Below, one piece after another: positions 10,940 through 25,734 of a stretch of DNA of 64,000 nucleotides. Every line of letters begins with the position of its first letter. The stretch's first letter is position 1. Both the position numbers and the translations under genes were made by a program. This DNA is from Circinella umbellata (Eukaryota; Mucoromycota; Mucoromycetes; Mucorales; Lichtheimiaceae). Location of the stretch: NCBI GenBank assembly GCA_025093555.1, contig JAIWNF010000011.1, forward strand, positions 124,001 to 188,000, read 5' to 3'. The notes under the pieces are model-generated. The model saw nothing but the letters and a program-made list of their open reading frames with translations, ran no database searches and was not told where the DNA came from.

Positions 10940-13159
10940 TTAATGAACTTCATCATGCCAAATCAAACTTGCAGAACCAGTAGTAGTAGATACTTGTTTA
11001 TCATCCTCTTCTTCTCCATTTGTTATTTTTGGTTTTGTTTCTACAATTGTTTTCCGATCTAAAATATCTTGAATTTTTTCTTTAACACCATGCTTTCCAC
11101 GACTTCCTTTAACAAACCAATCCATGATTTGTTGTTTTGTTGTTAATCGATCCTTTTCATCTCCTGTCATCAATGCTAATCGTACATCATTTTCTGAAGG
11201 CAAACCAAATCGAGCATAAGGGTATTGGCGCATATCCAAATTAGATAAAAACGTAAGCTCATTAGGTGATCCTCGACTAAAATAAAGTTGATCCACTTCA
11301 ATATCCGAAATATGATTAGGGTTCCATTGAGGTCTTTGTCGTGGTTTATTTAAAAATTGTGAATGAATGCCTTGATCAAAATCACTGGTGACCATGAATT
11401 TTTGAACAAGATCAAATTCCATTTTTAAACTTTCACACAAGGTCATGGATCGAGCTTTTCGTAATGCTTTTAATGTTACTTTAAGTGCTGTAGGTGATGC
11501 CGATAATAGTTTTTGTCGTGTTTCTCGAATCCATGTCGTTGATTTTTCACGATCCAATGCTGCCATTATTTCATCTATTGAATCGTATCGAAAGCATCTA
11601 TGGAATTTTCATTTTAGTAATGCCTTATTTTTGTAATAAATGGTTTTTTTTATTTTTACCTGTCGATGGTTTTACGCATAGATTGTTGCATGCCTATTTT
11701 ATCAGTGGGTACAGGTTCCACAAACTCTTCAAGTACTCGATGAATGACTTCGTGATCAGATGTTTCCAGATCAATAAGTCTATCTTCTAAAGCGGGTAAT
11801 CGAACGGATGGAATATAATGTGTTGCAATACCAGTATAACTAAAAAGAAAAAAAAATCATGAGTAAGAAATAACAATAGTAAAGTTCTTATTAATATCAT
11901 TCTACTTTACAATGTATCAATTCCTTCTATCCGACTGCCTGTTAATGCTAAATAAGTGCCAATTTCTCCATCCAATTTTGCAAGAAAAAAACTTGCTCCT
12001 GAATTTGGACAGAATCCAATGTTTGCTTCAGGTGTTGCAAAAATGGTTCTTTCAGTAGCAATACGAAATGGTCCATGAGCAAATAATCCTAATGCTCCAC
12101 CTACTATATAATAAGAATATAATATTTTAATATGTGAATTCACAATTCAGCACTTGGAAAAACTAAAATTACTTACAAGCATACCCATCCAAAAAAGTGA
12201 TATAAGGAGTTTGTAAAGTAGCTATCATTTGAACTAATCGAAACTTTTCTTGAAAAAAATGTAATGAATCTGGATCCTTGGCTCTTACTCTTAGTAAAAT
12301 ATCTAGAATATATATGTTATAGTGATTAACATCTTCTTCCTCTTCTAAAAAGTAACTGATTGTTTATATATTTACCTAATATATCATCTCCAGCACAGAA
12401 TCTTCCATCACCAACACCTTTCACAAGAATGAATTTTGCTAATTTGGAAACATCCCATGCCTATTTATTATTATTATTATTATTATATATTAGATAGGAT
12501 GATGAGGTCATACATGTATAAATAAATAATCAGTCACCCCCCCTCTTCCCTCCTATTTTATTTACCTTTAATTGTGGAGCCATGTTTCGAACCATAGTTA
12601 AAGTTAATGCATTCAATTTTTCGGGTCGATTGAGTATAAACATTCGTGCACCGAGTACTTTTTTATGTAAAACATGTGCCTTTTTTTTATCAAAACGAAT
12701 AATAATAATAGATATTTAGATATAAATAAAACAGTATAGTTATATATATATTATTTACCTGTGGAGAATCTATGTCAGATAACATTCGTTCTGTAGATAA
12801 CTAATGTTGTCAAGAAATAAATCATTAAGTATAATTCGCATAAATTGTTTTTTTTTAAAAAAAACAGAAAGTGAAGGACTGGGGTGTTGATTGTGAAAGG
12901 GTTTTTATTATTATTTTTCGTTCGAAAAGTAAAAAAACCTTTATAGTTTTACCGGTTTATTAAATGAAAGTCTTTCAGAATGTAAGTAACGTAATTGTTG
13001 TTGACTAACACGAGAAAGTAAGTGTTGTCGTTGTTGTTGTAATACTGTAGTTGTTATAGTTGAAGTTTTACATTTTAAAAATACATTCTTAGATTGTTGA
13101 AGAAGGAGGAGTTGACGATGACGATATCGTAACGGAACAACAAGGAGAGTCCGACGCAT
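10940..13159 (-). CDS. 3-hydroxyisobutyryl-CoA hydrolase-like protein (HIBCH/Ehd3), mitochondrial
   Basis: Eight exons (13159-12953, 12800-12759, 12679-12566, 12460-12376, 12302-12177, 12103-11911, 11839-11660, 11597-10940) give 534 residues. The first 70 residues are rich in Arg, Gln and Leu without acidic residues, a typical mitochondrial presequence. A crotonase fold follows: ARMFILNRPEKLNAL, GRFCAGDDI, GGALGLFAHGPFRIATE, then the long HIBCH C-terminal domain. HIBCH hydrolyses 3-hydroxyisobutyryl-CoA in valine breakdown; in yeast the orthologue Ehd3 is also mitoribosomal protein mS47. The catalytic Glu is present (Glu217, in TPEANIG), but the acidic residue eight positions on, normally Asp in FPD, is Asn225 (CPNSG). 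A charged C-terminal extension of about 45 residues is unusual. The exon-6 acceptor is a tandem AG-TAG site. Confidence 0.88.
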
Positions 13160-15640
13160 ACCCTTTCATATAGCGCGGGTAAAAAAAAAATAAAATAAAG
13201 TAAAATATATATATAAAAAAAAGGGGGTTTGAGCTTATATTCCTGGAAGGAAAAAGGGAAAGGAAGGAAAGGGTGAAAAGAAAGAAGCAAAAAAAAAAAT
13301 AAAAAAAAAGGGATTTTATTTTTGGGAGGAAAAACCTGGAAAAAACTAAAAAAGGAAGAGAAGAGAAGGCTAAAATTTTCTTCTTTTTCTTTAAGCATGA
13401 AATATTTCTTTTCTTTCTTTCTTTCTTTTTTATATATGAATTCTAGTTAAAGTATGAGTCAATCTTATTGTCTTATTATTGTTGTTTTATTTACACATAA
13501 TCGTTTTTTTTTCTTTGTCATTCGTTTTTTGTTGAGTAATAGATATGCAAGTAAAAAAAGGTATGTGCTGGGTCTCTCCCCCCCCTCCTAATATTACTTA
13601 TTACTTATAACTCCGATATATGTCTTGTCAATATGTTCACATGGTTGTAACTCTTTTATTTTCTAAATCAAACAAAAAAGATTGCTATAATAATTTGTTA
13701 CTCATGAATTAAAAAGTTTATATGAAAAATTAATATTCAATCTACTAAATATCATTTATTCCTAAACCATTAAATTCAATAATAAAGAATAAAATAAGAT
13801 AATAATAAGATAATAATAATAATAAGCACTGAACAAAAACAATCGGTGTTCTTTTAAGGCAATTAAGTTTTTAATGACGTTTTCAATCGTTACACCAAGA
13901 AAAAGGCCACGCTTTTCTTTTTTTAAAATAAATGGCGGGGAGGATGTCGATTGGCTCATCTTGATTGTCTAACTGCCATATGTGCTTTGGTTTTTTTTTT
14001 TTTTTTATTTCTTGTATAACATAACGCTATTTTACGTCTATTTTTTTTTTCTGGGGGACACACGATATTTTTTTAAGAAAAAAAACGTGGCCAAGATTTT
14101 TTTTTTTTGGGTGCACATACAACGAAGTGGGGGGGGGAAGAGAGAGAGAGAGGGAATAAAAAACCAAAGAGCTTAAATTTCTTTTGGAGGGAAGGGGAGG
14201 AAGAGGATGGGGGCGGTGTAGAGTTTATAGGTACTAGAAAGTAACATTTCAATATGTAGAATAGAATAATAAATATGCACGCACAAACATTTGTTGTTGT
14301 TGTTGTTGTTTAATTTGTGGATTGACGATCAAAAATAATAAATAATCAGGGTTTTATTTGTTTTTATTTTTATTTTTTTCCCTAAAAGTTATCTTCATTG
14401 TAGTTTATTCTGATATCACACTTTTTTTTTTTTCAAATCAAGTCAAAGGGTCTCAAATGAGGGGCTTTGCTTTGCTAAACTCTTTTGAATTTGATTGTAA
14501 ATGGTAGTAATTATCATAACATTTACATAATTCACACACAAGATGGATGATTGAATAGCACAAAACATAACCAAAGCCTCTCTCTCTCTCTCTCTTTCCT
14601 TCTCAAAGATGACCTTTTTTTTTTATTTTTGGTGTCCTTTCCTCTCGCCCCCCCCAAGCCTTGTACGCTGCTCAGACCACATCCGACAATAATGAAACTA
14701 TTATGATTTTTTAGAACAAGCCAAGTCCGCCAAAAAAGTGATCTATTCTTACCAAATCCAGGTATATTGTAATCCCATAATATAAACTGTCTCCGCGCCA
14801 AAAAAAAAAAAAAAAAAAAAAAGAAATATATAACATCATCCTATCATTATATTTTAAAAGAGAAAAAAAAAAAAAGAGATTATTGCCGATCAGTTTATAA
14901 TGGAGTTTTTTTTTTTTTTTCGAGCTCTTTTATTGTATACATATAAAGACTAGTAACATGTTATAGATTACAGCCAAAACGTTATGATTCACTATTTTAT
15001 ATGATATAAGAGTAGTAGAAATCAAATTTAGTTAAATCAGGAGAAATTATTCATGAACGGAGTACAATTAAAAAGAAGTGTATATTTATTATTATTGTTG
15101 ATTTTCTCTTTCTATCATTTACATATATATATATATATATAAATATATATAACCTTTTTTTTTTTTTGGCGTAGTCAAAGCATAAAACGAAAATGAATAA
15201 AAGGAGAAAACAGGAGTGAGCGATATACTGTGTTTACAAGTAGGGAGAAAGGTGGGGGATTAAAGAAATGGTTATATAGTGATAATAATAATAATAATAA
15301 TAATATAATAATAATAATAAAATGATGTATTATGATCATAATATTGGGGGGAGTGAAAGAAAGGACAATAAAGCGTTCACCGAAAAAAAAAAGGAAGCTA
15401 AAAAAGTGAGGAACCGGTTCTGGTTGTCAGAAACACGAACGTGCAACATAGTAATCTTATATGTTATAGGTGCCACTAAATAGCTTTCTCTCTCTCTCTC
15501 TTTAACTGAATGACAAAAAGTTTGTACACCCAAAGTTTTTTTTTTTTTTTTTTTTTAACTAATAAGTACAACGGCAACATAATAAACGTCCCCCATCATT
15601 TAAACCTATAAATTAACCATGAAAATGATTGTTTCTTTTG
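13160..15640. other. Long low-complexity intergenic region
   Basis: About 2.5 kb between divergent genes, dominated by homopolymer A/T runs, purine- and pyrimidine-rich blocks and microsatellites: (TTG)n at about 14291, (CT)n at about 14578, (AT)n at about 15123 and (AAT)n at 15282-15321. No protein-like frame was recognised. Confidence 0.55.
15282..15321. repeat. (ATA)n microsatellite
   Basis: Thirteen or so AAT/ATA triplets, interrupted once by a TATA step, in the non-coding DNA upstream of the zinc-finger gene. Confidence 0.8.
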
Positions 15641-16948
<1,308 letters not shown>

Positions 16949-17799
16949 AAAACAAAATCTAAAAAAAAACAAAATGAAAATTCCTCAAAAAAAAAATTCC
17001 AAACAAGCCTAAAAAAAAAAAAAAAAAAAAAAAAGAAGAATGGGTGTGGGTTTAATCCATTTTTTTTTTCTTTTTTTTTTTTTTTTATATTTCCTCTTCT
17101 TTTTAATCTTTTTTTTTTTTTTTGATAAAGAAAAGAAAAAAAAAAAAAAAAGAGGGAAACAAAAAATATAACTTGAAACGAGTTATATAACAAGTTTTAT
17201 TCTTATGCAATTCCATCGAAGATTCATTACCAAGATCTCTTCTTTTTTTCGACGTCTATTCAATTTCTCCTTTCCTTTGCCATCTCTACAACCTTCAGAT
17301 GATGTGTCAATCATCATTTTCGTTATTACTTATAATATCAAAACATTTTTATATACATGCATAACACACATTTATATTAACTTCATTTTGTGTCTGTGCG
17401 CGTGCATAACACATTATCAGGTTTATTATCATTATTATGTAAATATTTTCACTTTTATTTTCGTATGGCTATGCTCTTTTTTTCTTTTTCTTTTTCTATT
17501 TTCTCTCTTCCCCTTATTTTCTCTTTAAATTGTTTGTCAATCATCTTTTATTCCCTATGCTCCTTTTTTCATTTCTTATTTAAAACCTAGACTACTACTA
17601 TTACAAGCAAGCATATATATTTTTATTTTACATATACCTTTTATATTATTTGAACCTCTCTCTCTCAATCTTATTTTCTTAATATTCACGAAAATGCATC
17701 AATTATTCTTATTTTTAGCACAGCACATATATTACATAATTATAATAAACTTTATATATATATATATATATATTATATACCAAATAATGTATTTATTAA
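16949..17799. other. Convergent 3' flanks with homopolymer tracts
   Basis: Long poly-A and poly-T runs at 16960-17150, then a T/C-rich region and an (AT)n run at about 17753-17776. It separates the convergent zinc-finger and TMEM33-like genes. No gene was seen. Confidence 0.55.
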
Positions 17800-18781
17800 C
17801 TAGTTAGAAGAAGTACTAGTATTATTATTATTAGTAGATGATGATGATGATGATGATGATTGTTGTTGTTGTTGCTGTATAGGAATATTAACAAGACGAC
17901 TCAACATGTTACGGAAACCATCATAAGTAGGTTTGGCAGCAGGAGGAAGTACTGTAGATAATTTTTGATCGACATCACGAAAGGCTTGACGGGTATAACT
18001 TGAAGAAAGATATCGAAAACGTAAAAAGAAACAATAAACCAATAATGGAGTAACTCGAAATGGATAAATTAATGATAAAACTAATCGTGCTGTAATTCCA
18101 ACTACTTCAATAATAGCTACAAATCGCATAGCACCACCATAATAAGCGTCTGTCCAATTCTTCAGTTTTACTTGCAAATCCTTGTTGGCATCACCTAATA
18201 AATTACTACGTGCAAATGAAATGACATGGAAAGCAGAATAAGTAGCATAAGGAATAACACCAATGGATACTTGTTGAGATGAAATTAATAACCAAAAAAT
18301 AGCCAAACTAAGATAATGACCATTTTCATCTAAAAGTAATTGATGAATATAATTTCCACTGGTTGAAGGAATCTATGGGTTACACCAAAAAAAAATATCA
18401 GAAAAATTTAGACGCGTCATTTTTTTCTTTTATTTTTTTTTTGGTATGTATAAAAATATATATATACTTACACCATACGATTGATAAATCACAATGCCAT
18501 ATGAAATAGCAGCACCCAAATAAGTCAAATAATATAATATATTACTTGGATGAAGAAAAAGTTGTGAAAGAATAAAAAAAGTTCCACCTAGTAGTGTTAA
18601 GACATGACCCGCAAACCATGCGAAATGAAGTGACTAATTATAAAATTCACCAGTTTTTTATTATTAAAATGTATAACACTCTTTTATATTATAATTATAT
18701 CTTGTTTATTTTGTTTATATATATATATATATATATATATAAAGTTATTTATTTTTTTACCTTTACATCAAGAGTTGGCAT
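17800..18781 (-). CDS. TMEM33/Pom33-family ER and nuclear-pore membrane protein
   Basis: Three exons (18781-18761, 18633-18472, 18372-17800) give 251 residues. The first exon is only 21 nt (MPTLDVK). The protein has the TMEM33/Pom33 (UPF0121) pattern: a short N-terminus, four predicted membrane segments (around HFAWFAGHVLTLLGG, ILYYLTYLGAAISYG, LAIFWLLISSQQ and VVGITARLVLSLIYPF), then the RVTPLLVYCFFLRFRYLSS block and a soluble tail. Yeast Pom33/Per33 and fission-yeast Tts1 sit in the ER and nuclear envelope and help shape ER tubules and place nuclear pores. The C-terminus ends in Gln, Ser and Asn homopolymer runs encoded by trinucleotide repeats (CAA/CAG, TCA, AAT) at 17810-17880, which may vary in length between strains. 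Confidence 0.87.
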
Positions 18782-21742
18782 GTTTTAATTTACTTTCGCG
18801 TAAATAGAATCAAAAAATAAAAAGTAAAAAGTAAAAAAAAAGGCCTTTAACCAATTAAGCAAGTAGGAGTTTTTTTTTTTTTTTTTTTTTGCTTTCAATT
18901 GCCCCCCCCTTACTTGATTTTTCCTCCTTCTTAAACACAATTATAACTATACATTTTTGAGTTAAATCGTATTTTTTTCTACATAATAAATGTATTTTAT
19001 ATTCTCTTTGTTGTATTAAAACTAGACATATATTATAATACTCATTCTACAATCAAAAAGATTATAATGCGTACATGTCAAAGTGTACACATGATCAAAG
19101 TGCTACGTTAAACTCTTTTTTTTTTTTTATGAATTCCACGTGGTTCTAACGCTAACTGTACTTTACCAACTTATTTAACCCTTTTCAAAAATAAAAATTG
19201 AGTCAGGTGAAATTAATGTAGTACATTCTTCTTATGTTTATTTCTAGTAAACATTTTTTTTTTAATTGAGATTGAAGAAAAACAGGGTAACCCAGGCAAC
19301 AACAACAACAACAACAACCACTGAAAAAATAAAATGGCTGATGAATGCTTAAATTACATTTGCTTTTGGATGAGAAAGGCTTTGTTTTTTTTTTAGCTTT
19401 TAGTTTATCCGTTTAAAGAAAAGCTTTTAGTAGAACACTTTTTTTTTTTTGGCTTAACGGAAGCAAATGTAGCATTGACACCCCTCTCTCTCTCTTTCCT
19501 CCCCCCAGAAAAAAAAAAGAACACTAATTATACCTTGTGTAATAAAAACTCGGGAGTTAATTATTATTAGTTTTTTCTAGTTGCCCGGACCAAGAATAGG
19601 TACCTTCAGTTAAATTCATAATTATATAAAAATATATATATGCTGCGACCGGGAGTGGGGGGGGCTGTGTATATGTGAAAAAGAAAAGAACAAGATAGTT
19701 AAATGATTACTCTCAAACAATACGTATTTTTTTCCTGCTTTTATTCAAGTGAATAAGAGATTATAAAACATATTTCTTTTTCGGATGTAACATAAAAAAA
19801 TCAAGCCGACGAGGGGGACAACAATATTAAAATCGATATACGTAAAATCTTATTGGGTCGTCCCCTCCTCCGCTCTAATAATTTAGGTACAAATAACTTG
19901 TCATCAATATAAATGATTCTACTCCATCTTTTCTTCAGCCCGTCTAATTATTTTAGTCATAAATGGGATTTTTATTTTGCATAAATAAAAAATAAATAAA
20001 TGGTAATATTGCTTTAATTTTTTTTCCCAATCCATATCTTGTGATTATTATTACGTATTTCTTTCCCTAAATTCTCTCCCAAGTACAAATGATTTGATTA
20101 AATAAATAATTAAATGCTTAGAATTTATTATTATAACAAAGTTAAGGCTGAATTCATTTGTACTACCGACCAAAAATTCGATCACTCTAGTCTGTCCCAA
20201 AATATTCAGATCAGACATTCCTTTGAATCCTATTTCCTATTTATTTACGGATGCTTGGCGTTATTAAAAAGTATATATTAAATTAGTACAGTGCTTTGGT
20301 ATTTTGTTTTTTATTATTATAATATGCTATCTTTAAAGGTTATCTCACTTTTAATGTGAATACGTCTAGTGAGACAGAAAAATTGTTAAAAAGTGTTATA
20401 TATAGTCATAACCTCGGTAAAAGCTTAGACTATAAGAGAATCACTTTGTCATGCTGGTGTTAACGTTATTAACAGTAGATGTTTAAAGATAAATGATATT
20501 GGATATTGATGAGTATCCTGATTTTTATTCATTAAAAGTAAAGAATTTACAGCATATTTATTAAACTAATCATATAACATCAATAGAGTTTGTAAAAGAA
20601 ATTACTATTAAAAAAGAATGAAGCTCGGTAATAATGTTACCAAGGTGACATATATATTATATAAGTGGTTTCTATTATAATCTATAAAAGTTATTATCGT
20701 ACGTAGTTACGTAATAAAAATACTAATATGAATGATAAACTTGAATTCATGTCAAAACAACAGATTATTAATAACTTCATTTTTTTTTTTTTGTTAGCAC
20801 TGCACAAAGAAAGCACCATTTGTTTATTAGCCTTTATTTAATGAGAAAATTAAATCAAAATGAGAATAATAATACCTTATTTTTGAAATATATGATAACA
20901 AAAAACCATGAATGAAACGTTGAGTGTAAATATATATGTTACAACAGTTAATATATTATGTTTTACTTTATGAAATCTATTAAATACGTCATCTCCCCTT
21001 AAAGAAATCTAAACCATTAGCATACCATTTTCGAGATTAAATTAAAAAAAAAAAAACTTTAATTGAGCTGGAAATAAAATCAAGTCGGCCTTGAATTTTA
21101 GTTTGTTACCCCACACTTTTTTTAAAACGTCATCCTTAATGCAGCGGAACTTACTATATAGTAAACAACATATTAACATTACTTTATAGGATTAGTAGAT
21201 ATAAATAATATATTATTTATTTCGTATTGAAATTGTCTGACACAAGAATATAATATAACTACTAAATAACACACGCATGAAATAAAGTAATCATTATTTT
21301 CTTCATACATAATAAGTTTGCGCTTTTCTATCATTTGTTTTCTGTATACCTATATTTATTGTATAGTAAGTAGCATTTCATACGTACACATATAGGTAGT
21401 TATATATATATTTTTATACCACTGATGTAGACCAATGGAAAAGCTATTATACTTTTACCTCCCGTTATCATTATAAAAAAAAGATACGTGAAGGCTATAC
21501 TGTCAAGTAGGTTAAATTAATTAAACATTGATTGATGTTTTAGAATCGTTGTTTAACAAGCAAAGAAAGAATTATTCAGCGCCATTTCAAATAGAGTGGT
21601 CTTGTTGCAATATATGTCAACAGTTTTTTTTTATTGTTATTCCTAGCTTATCAATTGTAATGGAATTTTTCAAGGGGTAATAAAATATTTTTATAGAGAA
21701 AGCAATCGCTAAAAACTACCATTGTTATTACAACTATTTATT
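18782..21742. other. 3-kb spacer, no gene recognised
   Basis: AT-rich, with poly-T/A tracts, a short (CAA)n run at about 19298 and poly-C/G patches. No open frame longer than about 60 codons shows protein-like composition and no tRNA-like or rRNA-like block was seen. It separates the promoter of the TMEM33-like gene from the 3' end of the aminopeptidase gene. Confidence 0.5.
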
Positions 21743-24700
21743 TTAAGCAGCATTCTTCTTGGCCCAATCTGCGACCACAGCATTATCTCGTTCGATCCAT
21801 TTGGCATTCACCTTGGCAGCTTCTAATGCTTGTTGCAATGGTCGTGCATATTCTTTGGTATCTTTATCAGCAAAGAATGCTTCAACTTCTTCAATCTTTT
21901 CAAATGATGTAAAACCACTGACAGCAGAACGAACAGCAGAACCAAACAAACTAAGTGATTTAGAGAACTTGGCATGCAAAGTGTCATAATTTTCACTAAA
22001 GTATTTCCAGAACAAATCTCGTGCATCGGAGTTGACACCCAATCTTTATCAATAAATATGTTTTATGCTTAATTAGTAATGTTGAATTCCAAAAAAAAAA
22101 ACTATCAAAGAATCTATTCATTTATACGTTTAACTTACGATCGGAACACATAGATAGAATCTTGCCCACGTACTTGCTTATCATCCAAACTCATTTTAAG
22201 ATATCGCATAGCCAATTCTTGACTCTTGACACCACCAAGAGCATTCAAAGCAATCATACGTTGATCCGTAGGTAAAGATTCATCATTATAAATCTTAAGA
22301 ATACTTTCCCACAACTTAACTTCTTCAGCTTCATCTTCTGCTGTTAATAACACAATACCATAAACTGGACCACGCATGTTAGGATGCAAAGCATCGGTAT
22401 TGCCTTCAACAAATTCCCAGAATCTTTTCTTGGCTTCTGCAATAGTTTCAGGATCATTGGATCGACCCGCATTGGTTAATGCAAGAACACGTAAAAGGTT
22501 GGTAAGGTAATCATCAGTAGGTGCAAATTCCCATCCAAGACGATGAGCGACTGGAGCAAATAAGCTACGACGTAATTCTTTTAAGGAAGCAACAACATTT
22601 TCTGGTTCATTGGCCCAAACACTGATAATGTTGCTGAAATGCATGCTCAATTGTGCCCAAACACTATTATAATACATAAAGTTGTTCCAAGTTTATCAGT
22701 ATCTATGCTCTGCCCATCTCTCTCAACGCAACAGATATAGAAAAAAAGCTTATTATTATACTTACAAATAATCCTTTTCATTAACAAATGCCTGAGCCAA
22801 TTCCAAGAAGGCAGTTGTACGTTGTTCACCACTGACAGCGAGATTGCCTGCATCAGCAATCAAACCAACACGATCAGCTGCGTTACTGAGCATACCCTCA
22901 GATCCCTTTTTAATTTCATCGGCAAGTCGCAACACTGTTTCAATTGGATAATTGACACGGTAAACTGAAGTTTGACCGGCATTCAACTTATACAAACCAC
23001 TTTCAGGAACATTGAAGGTTTGGGATTTTTCAGTAAGAGTATATGATTCAATATCTTTAGGTGTCAAAATACCCAATGGATTCCACCATACAGTTCTAAA
23101 TATGAATATATAGTGTAAGTTCTCTGGGGGCTTTTTTTTTCACTGGATAATAAAGATTGTATATTTTCATATACTTGTGCCAACTCGCAACTGTATTGCA
23201 TTGTTTAAAATACGTACGTATCCTCGCTTGAATCCAAATCACCCGTGGAAAGATATCGTGATTGAGTTACCTTGATAACGTGATCACCCGTTTCTTCAAC
23301 AGTCAATACAGGATACTAAACAATATCAAATGGTCAAAAATAGTAAAAGAAATTTGTCATTTAATTGTTAGTAACCATGAAAATTAATAAATGGATTGAC
23401 CCATTTTACACACACACACACACGCAAAATTTTAAAAACCATACTCCGATATTTTTTGTCCAAAGGGTCATGAACTTGGATACATCTACACCAGCTTCAT
23501 CACTAAGTGCTTGCCACAAATCCATTGTAGAGGCATTACCAAATTTATGCTTTTGAAGATAACGACGAACACCTGCCAAGAAAGTATCAACACTTAACCA
23601 AGAACTCAACATACGAATAACACTAGCACCTTTGTAATACGAAATGGCATCAAAAATTTGATGAATTTCAGCTGGATCATTCACAGCAACTTCAATAGGA
23701 TGGGATGAACGGAGAGCATCCAAATTGAGAGCACGAGGCATATCTTCATTGACAAAAGAGACCCAAATATTCCATTCAGGGAAGATATGATCTACTGCAA
23801 GCCACCCAACCCAAGTTGCAAATCCTTCATTAAGCCATAAATGTTCCCACCATTCCATTGTTACCTAGATAGAATAAAGTTCGAAAAAAGAACTTTCATA
23901 ATTTAACAGATTGTTTTTTTTCCTTTTTTAGCGAGAGATGAGAATGCATTCCCTTACCAAGTTACCAAACCATTGATGGGCTAATTCGTGACAAACAGTA
24001 TAGGCTGTGCTTTTCTTGAATACAATGGAAGATGATTTTTCATCAAACAATAACTAATATAATACATTCAAAAAGAGAAAAATGAGTATTCTAATCAAGT
24101 AAAGATATAAAGAAAATAGGAATTAAAAAAAAAAAACCTACAGCAACATTTCTATATGTCACTAAGCCTATAATAAGAAACAAACATTTCAAGTCAGCAG
24201 ATGTATAAAAAATAAAATTAATCCGAACACTCGGACATGTGTAATTATAATAATAATAATAATAATACATTACCCCAATTCTCCATGGCACCTATACATT
24301 TATAATTTTATTTTTTCAGAAAAAAAAATAGAAAAAAAAGACGTATTTGTTAATGTTTTCCTCTTAATACGAGAGACCCAGAAAACAACATTTTAATCAT
24401 ATAAGGCAATTTCTTCCATACCTGCTTCAAAGTCCGGAATAGCGACCATATCAATCTTAGGAAGAGGGTAAGGTTCACCGAATACTTGAGCAAAATATTC
24501 AAGAGCAGCTGTTGCAACTCGCAAAGCATGACGACCTTGTTCAACGGATCCAGGCAAAGCATAAACGCGTGTTTGAATAGGATGACCATTATTTTCACCA
24601 GAAGTGTGTGCTTCAATATATTCAAATGGACCGATAACAAAGGCCAAAAGATAGGTACTCATTTGAGGTGTTGTTGCATATTTCACCTCTTTTAACTTCT

Positions 24701-25734
24701 TTTCAACTGAACTTTCCTGATGTTTTCCTTCACTTTTACCAGTAGCACCTTCATGTTTTCCTTCGGTTTTACCACCAGCTGTAGTGGCACCTTCATGTTT
24801 GGCTTGAGAATGTTTACCAGAAATCATTTTACCAGTATTCAAATATGGCTTTTCTGAAATGACATTCATGTTCGATAATGCCGTGAGCTCGGTAGGTACA
24901 ATGAGTGTTACGTCAAAAGTTGCTTTGAGTGCAGGCTATATAAGGAAATATATCTCTTTTTGAGTATATAATCTTCATCTATCCAAAAAATCTTATAATT
25001 AAGATCTATCATTGAGAAAAAAAATAAAATAAAATACATTACCTCATCCCAACATGGGAATGCACGACGTGCATCAGTGGCTTCGAATTGTGTTGTTGCA
25101 AGGTATCTTAATAACAATATAGATGTGTTAGAATATCAGTATCATAAATATTATATGTATAGATTCATCACAATGCTATAAACTAAACTTACTGAGTTTT
25201 TCCTTCTGCATCTTTATAACTGGAGCGGTAGAAACCAGCCATTTGATCATTTAATTCACCCTCGAATTGAATATCCAATGAAGCCTTAGTACTACCAGGC
25301 ATAGTTTGTTCAAAAGTCAAAATAGCTTGATCCTTCTTTGCATCATAATCAATTGATTTGGCAGTTTGCCTAAAAGTAAATTTATACGCGTATAAGTGAA
25401 TAAAAATTATTGATTGTTTAATGCATAAATTAAAGTTAAATATTTTCTTACTTTAATTCTGTTTTTAAGCTTGTTGACGTAAGTACGGCTGAGTGAATTT
25501 TAACATCGTGCGTATTCAATACAATTTGTGTAGTATCTTCCTTGACTTCAAGACTGTAAAAAAAAAAACGTCAGGAGTTTTTTTTAGAAGGTGTAACAAG
25601 CATAAAAATATATATATAAAGACTTACTCGACTTTAACTTGACCATAAAAAACAAAAGTTTCCAAATCAGGTTTCAATGTCAAATCGTAATGAACTGGTT
25701 TGACGTTTGTTGGAAGTACTTGACGTTGAGACAT
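21743..25734 (-). CDS. M1-family zinc aminopeptidase (puromycin-sensitive/APE2 type)
   Basis: Thirteen exons: 25734-25628, 25553-25452, 25369-25193, 25106-25043, 24935-24422, 24291-24274, 24167-24142, 24053-23958, 23864-23445, 23315-23218, 23095-22766, 22663-22139, 22043-21743. All join in phase to 925 residues. It has the M1 order: N-terminal domain ([15 protein letters not shown]), substrate-binding GAMENWG at 322-328, zinc motif HELAH at 358-362 with the third ligand Glu381 in NEGFA, a catalytic Tyr region ([10 protein letters not shown]), and the ERAP1-like C-terminal domain. It releases N-terminal amino acids from peptides, probably in the cytosol, as no signal peptide is present. Two oddities: AMENWG lies on an 18-nt microexon followed by a 26-nt one, and a Lys/His/Gly-rich insert of about 35 residues (genomic 24714-24818) interrupts the N-terminal domain. 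Confidence 0.94.
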
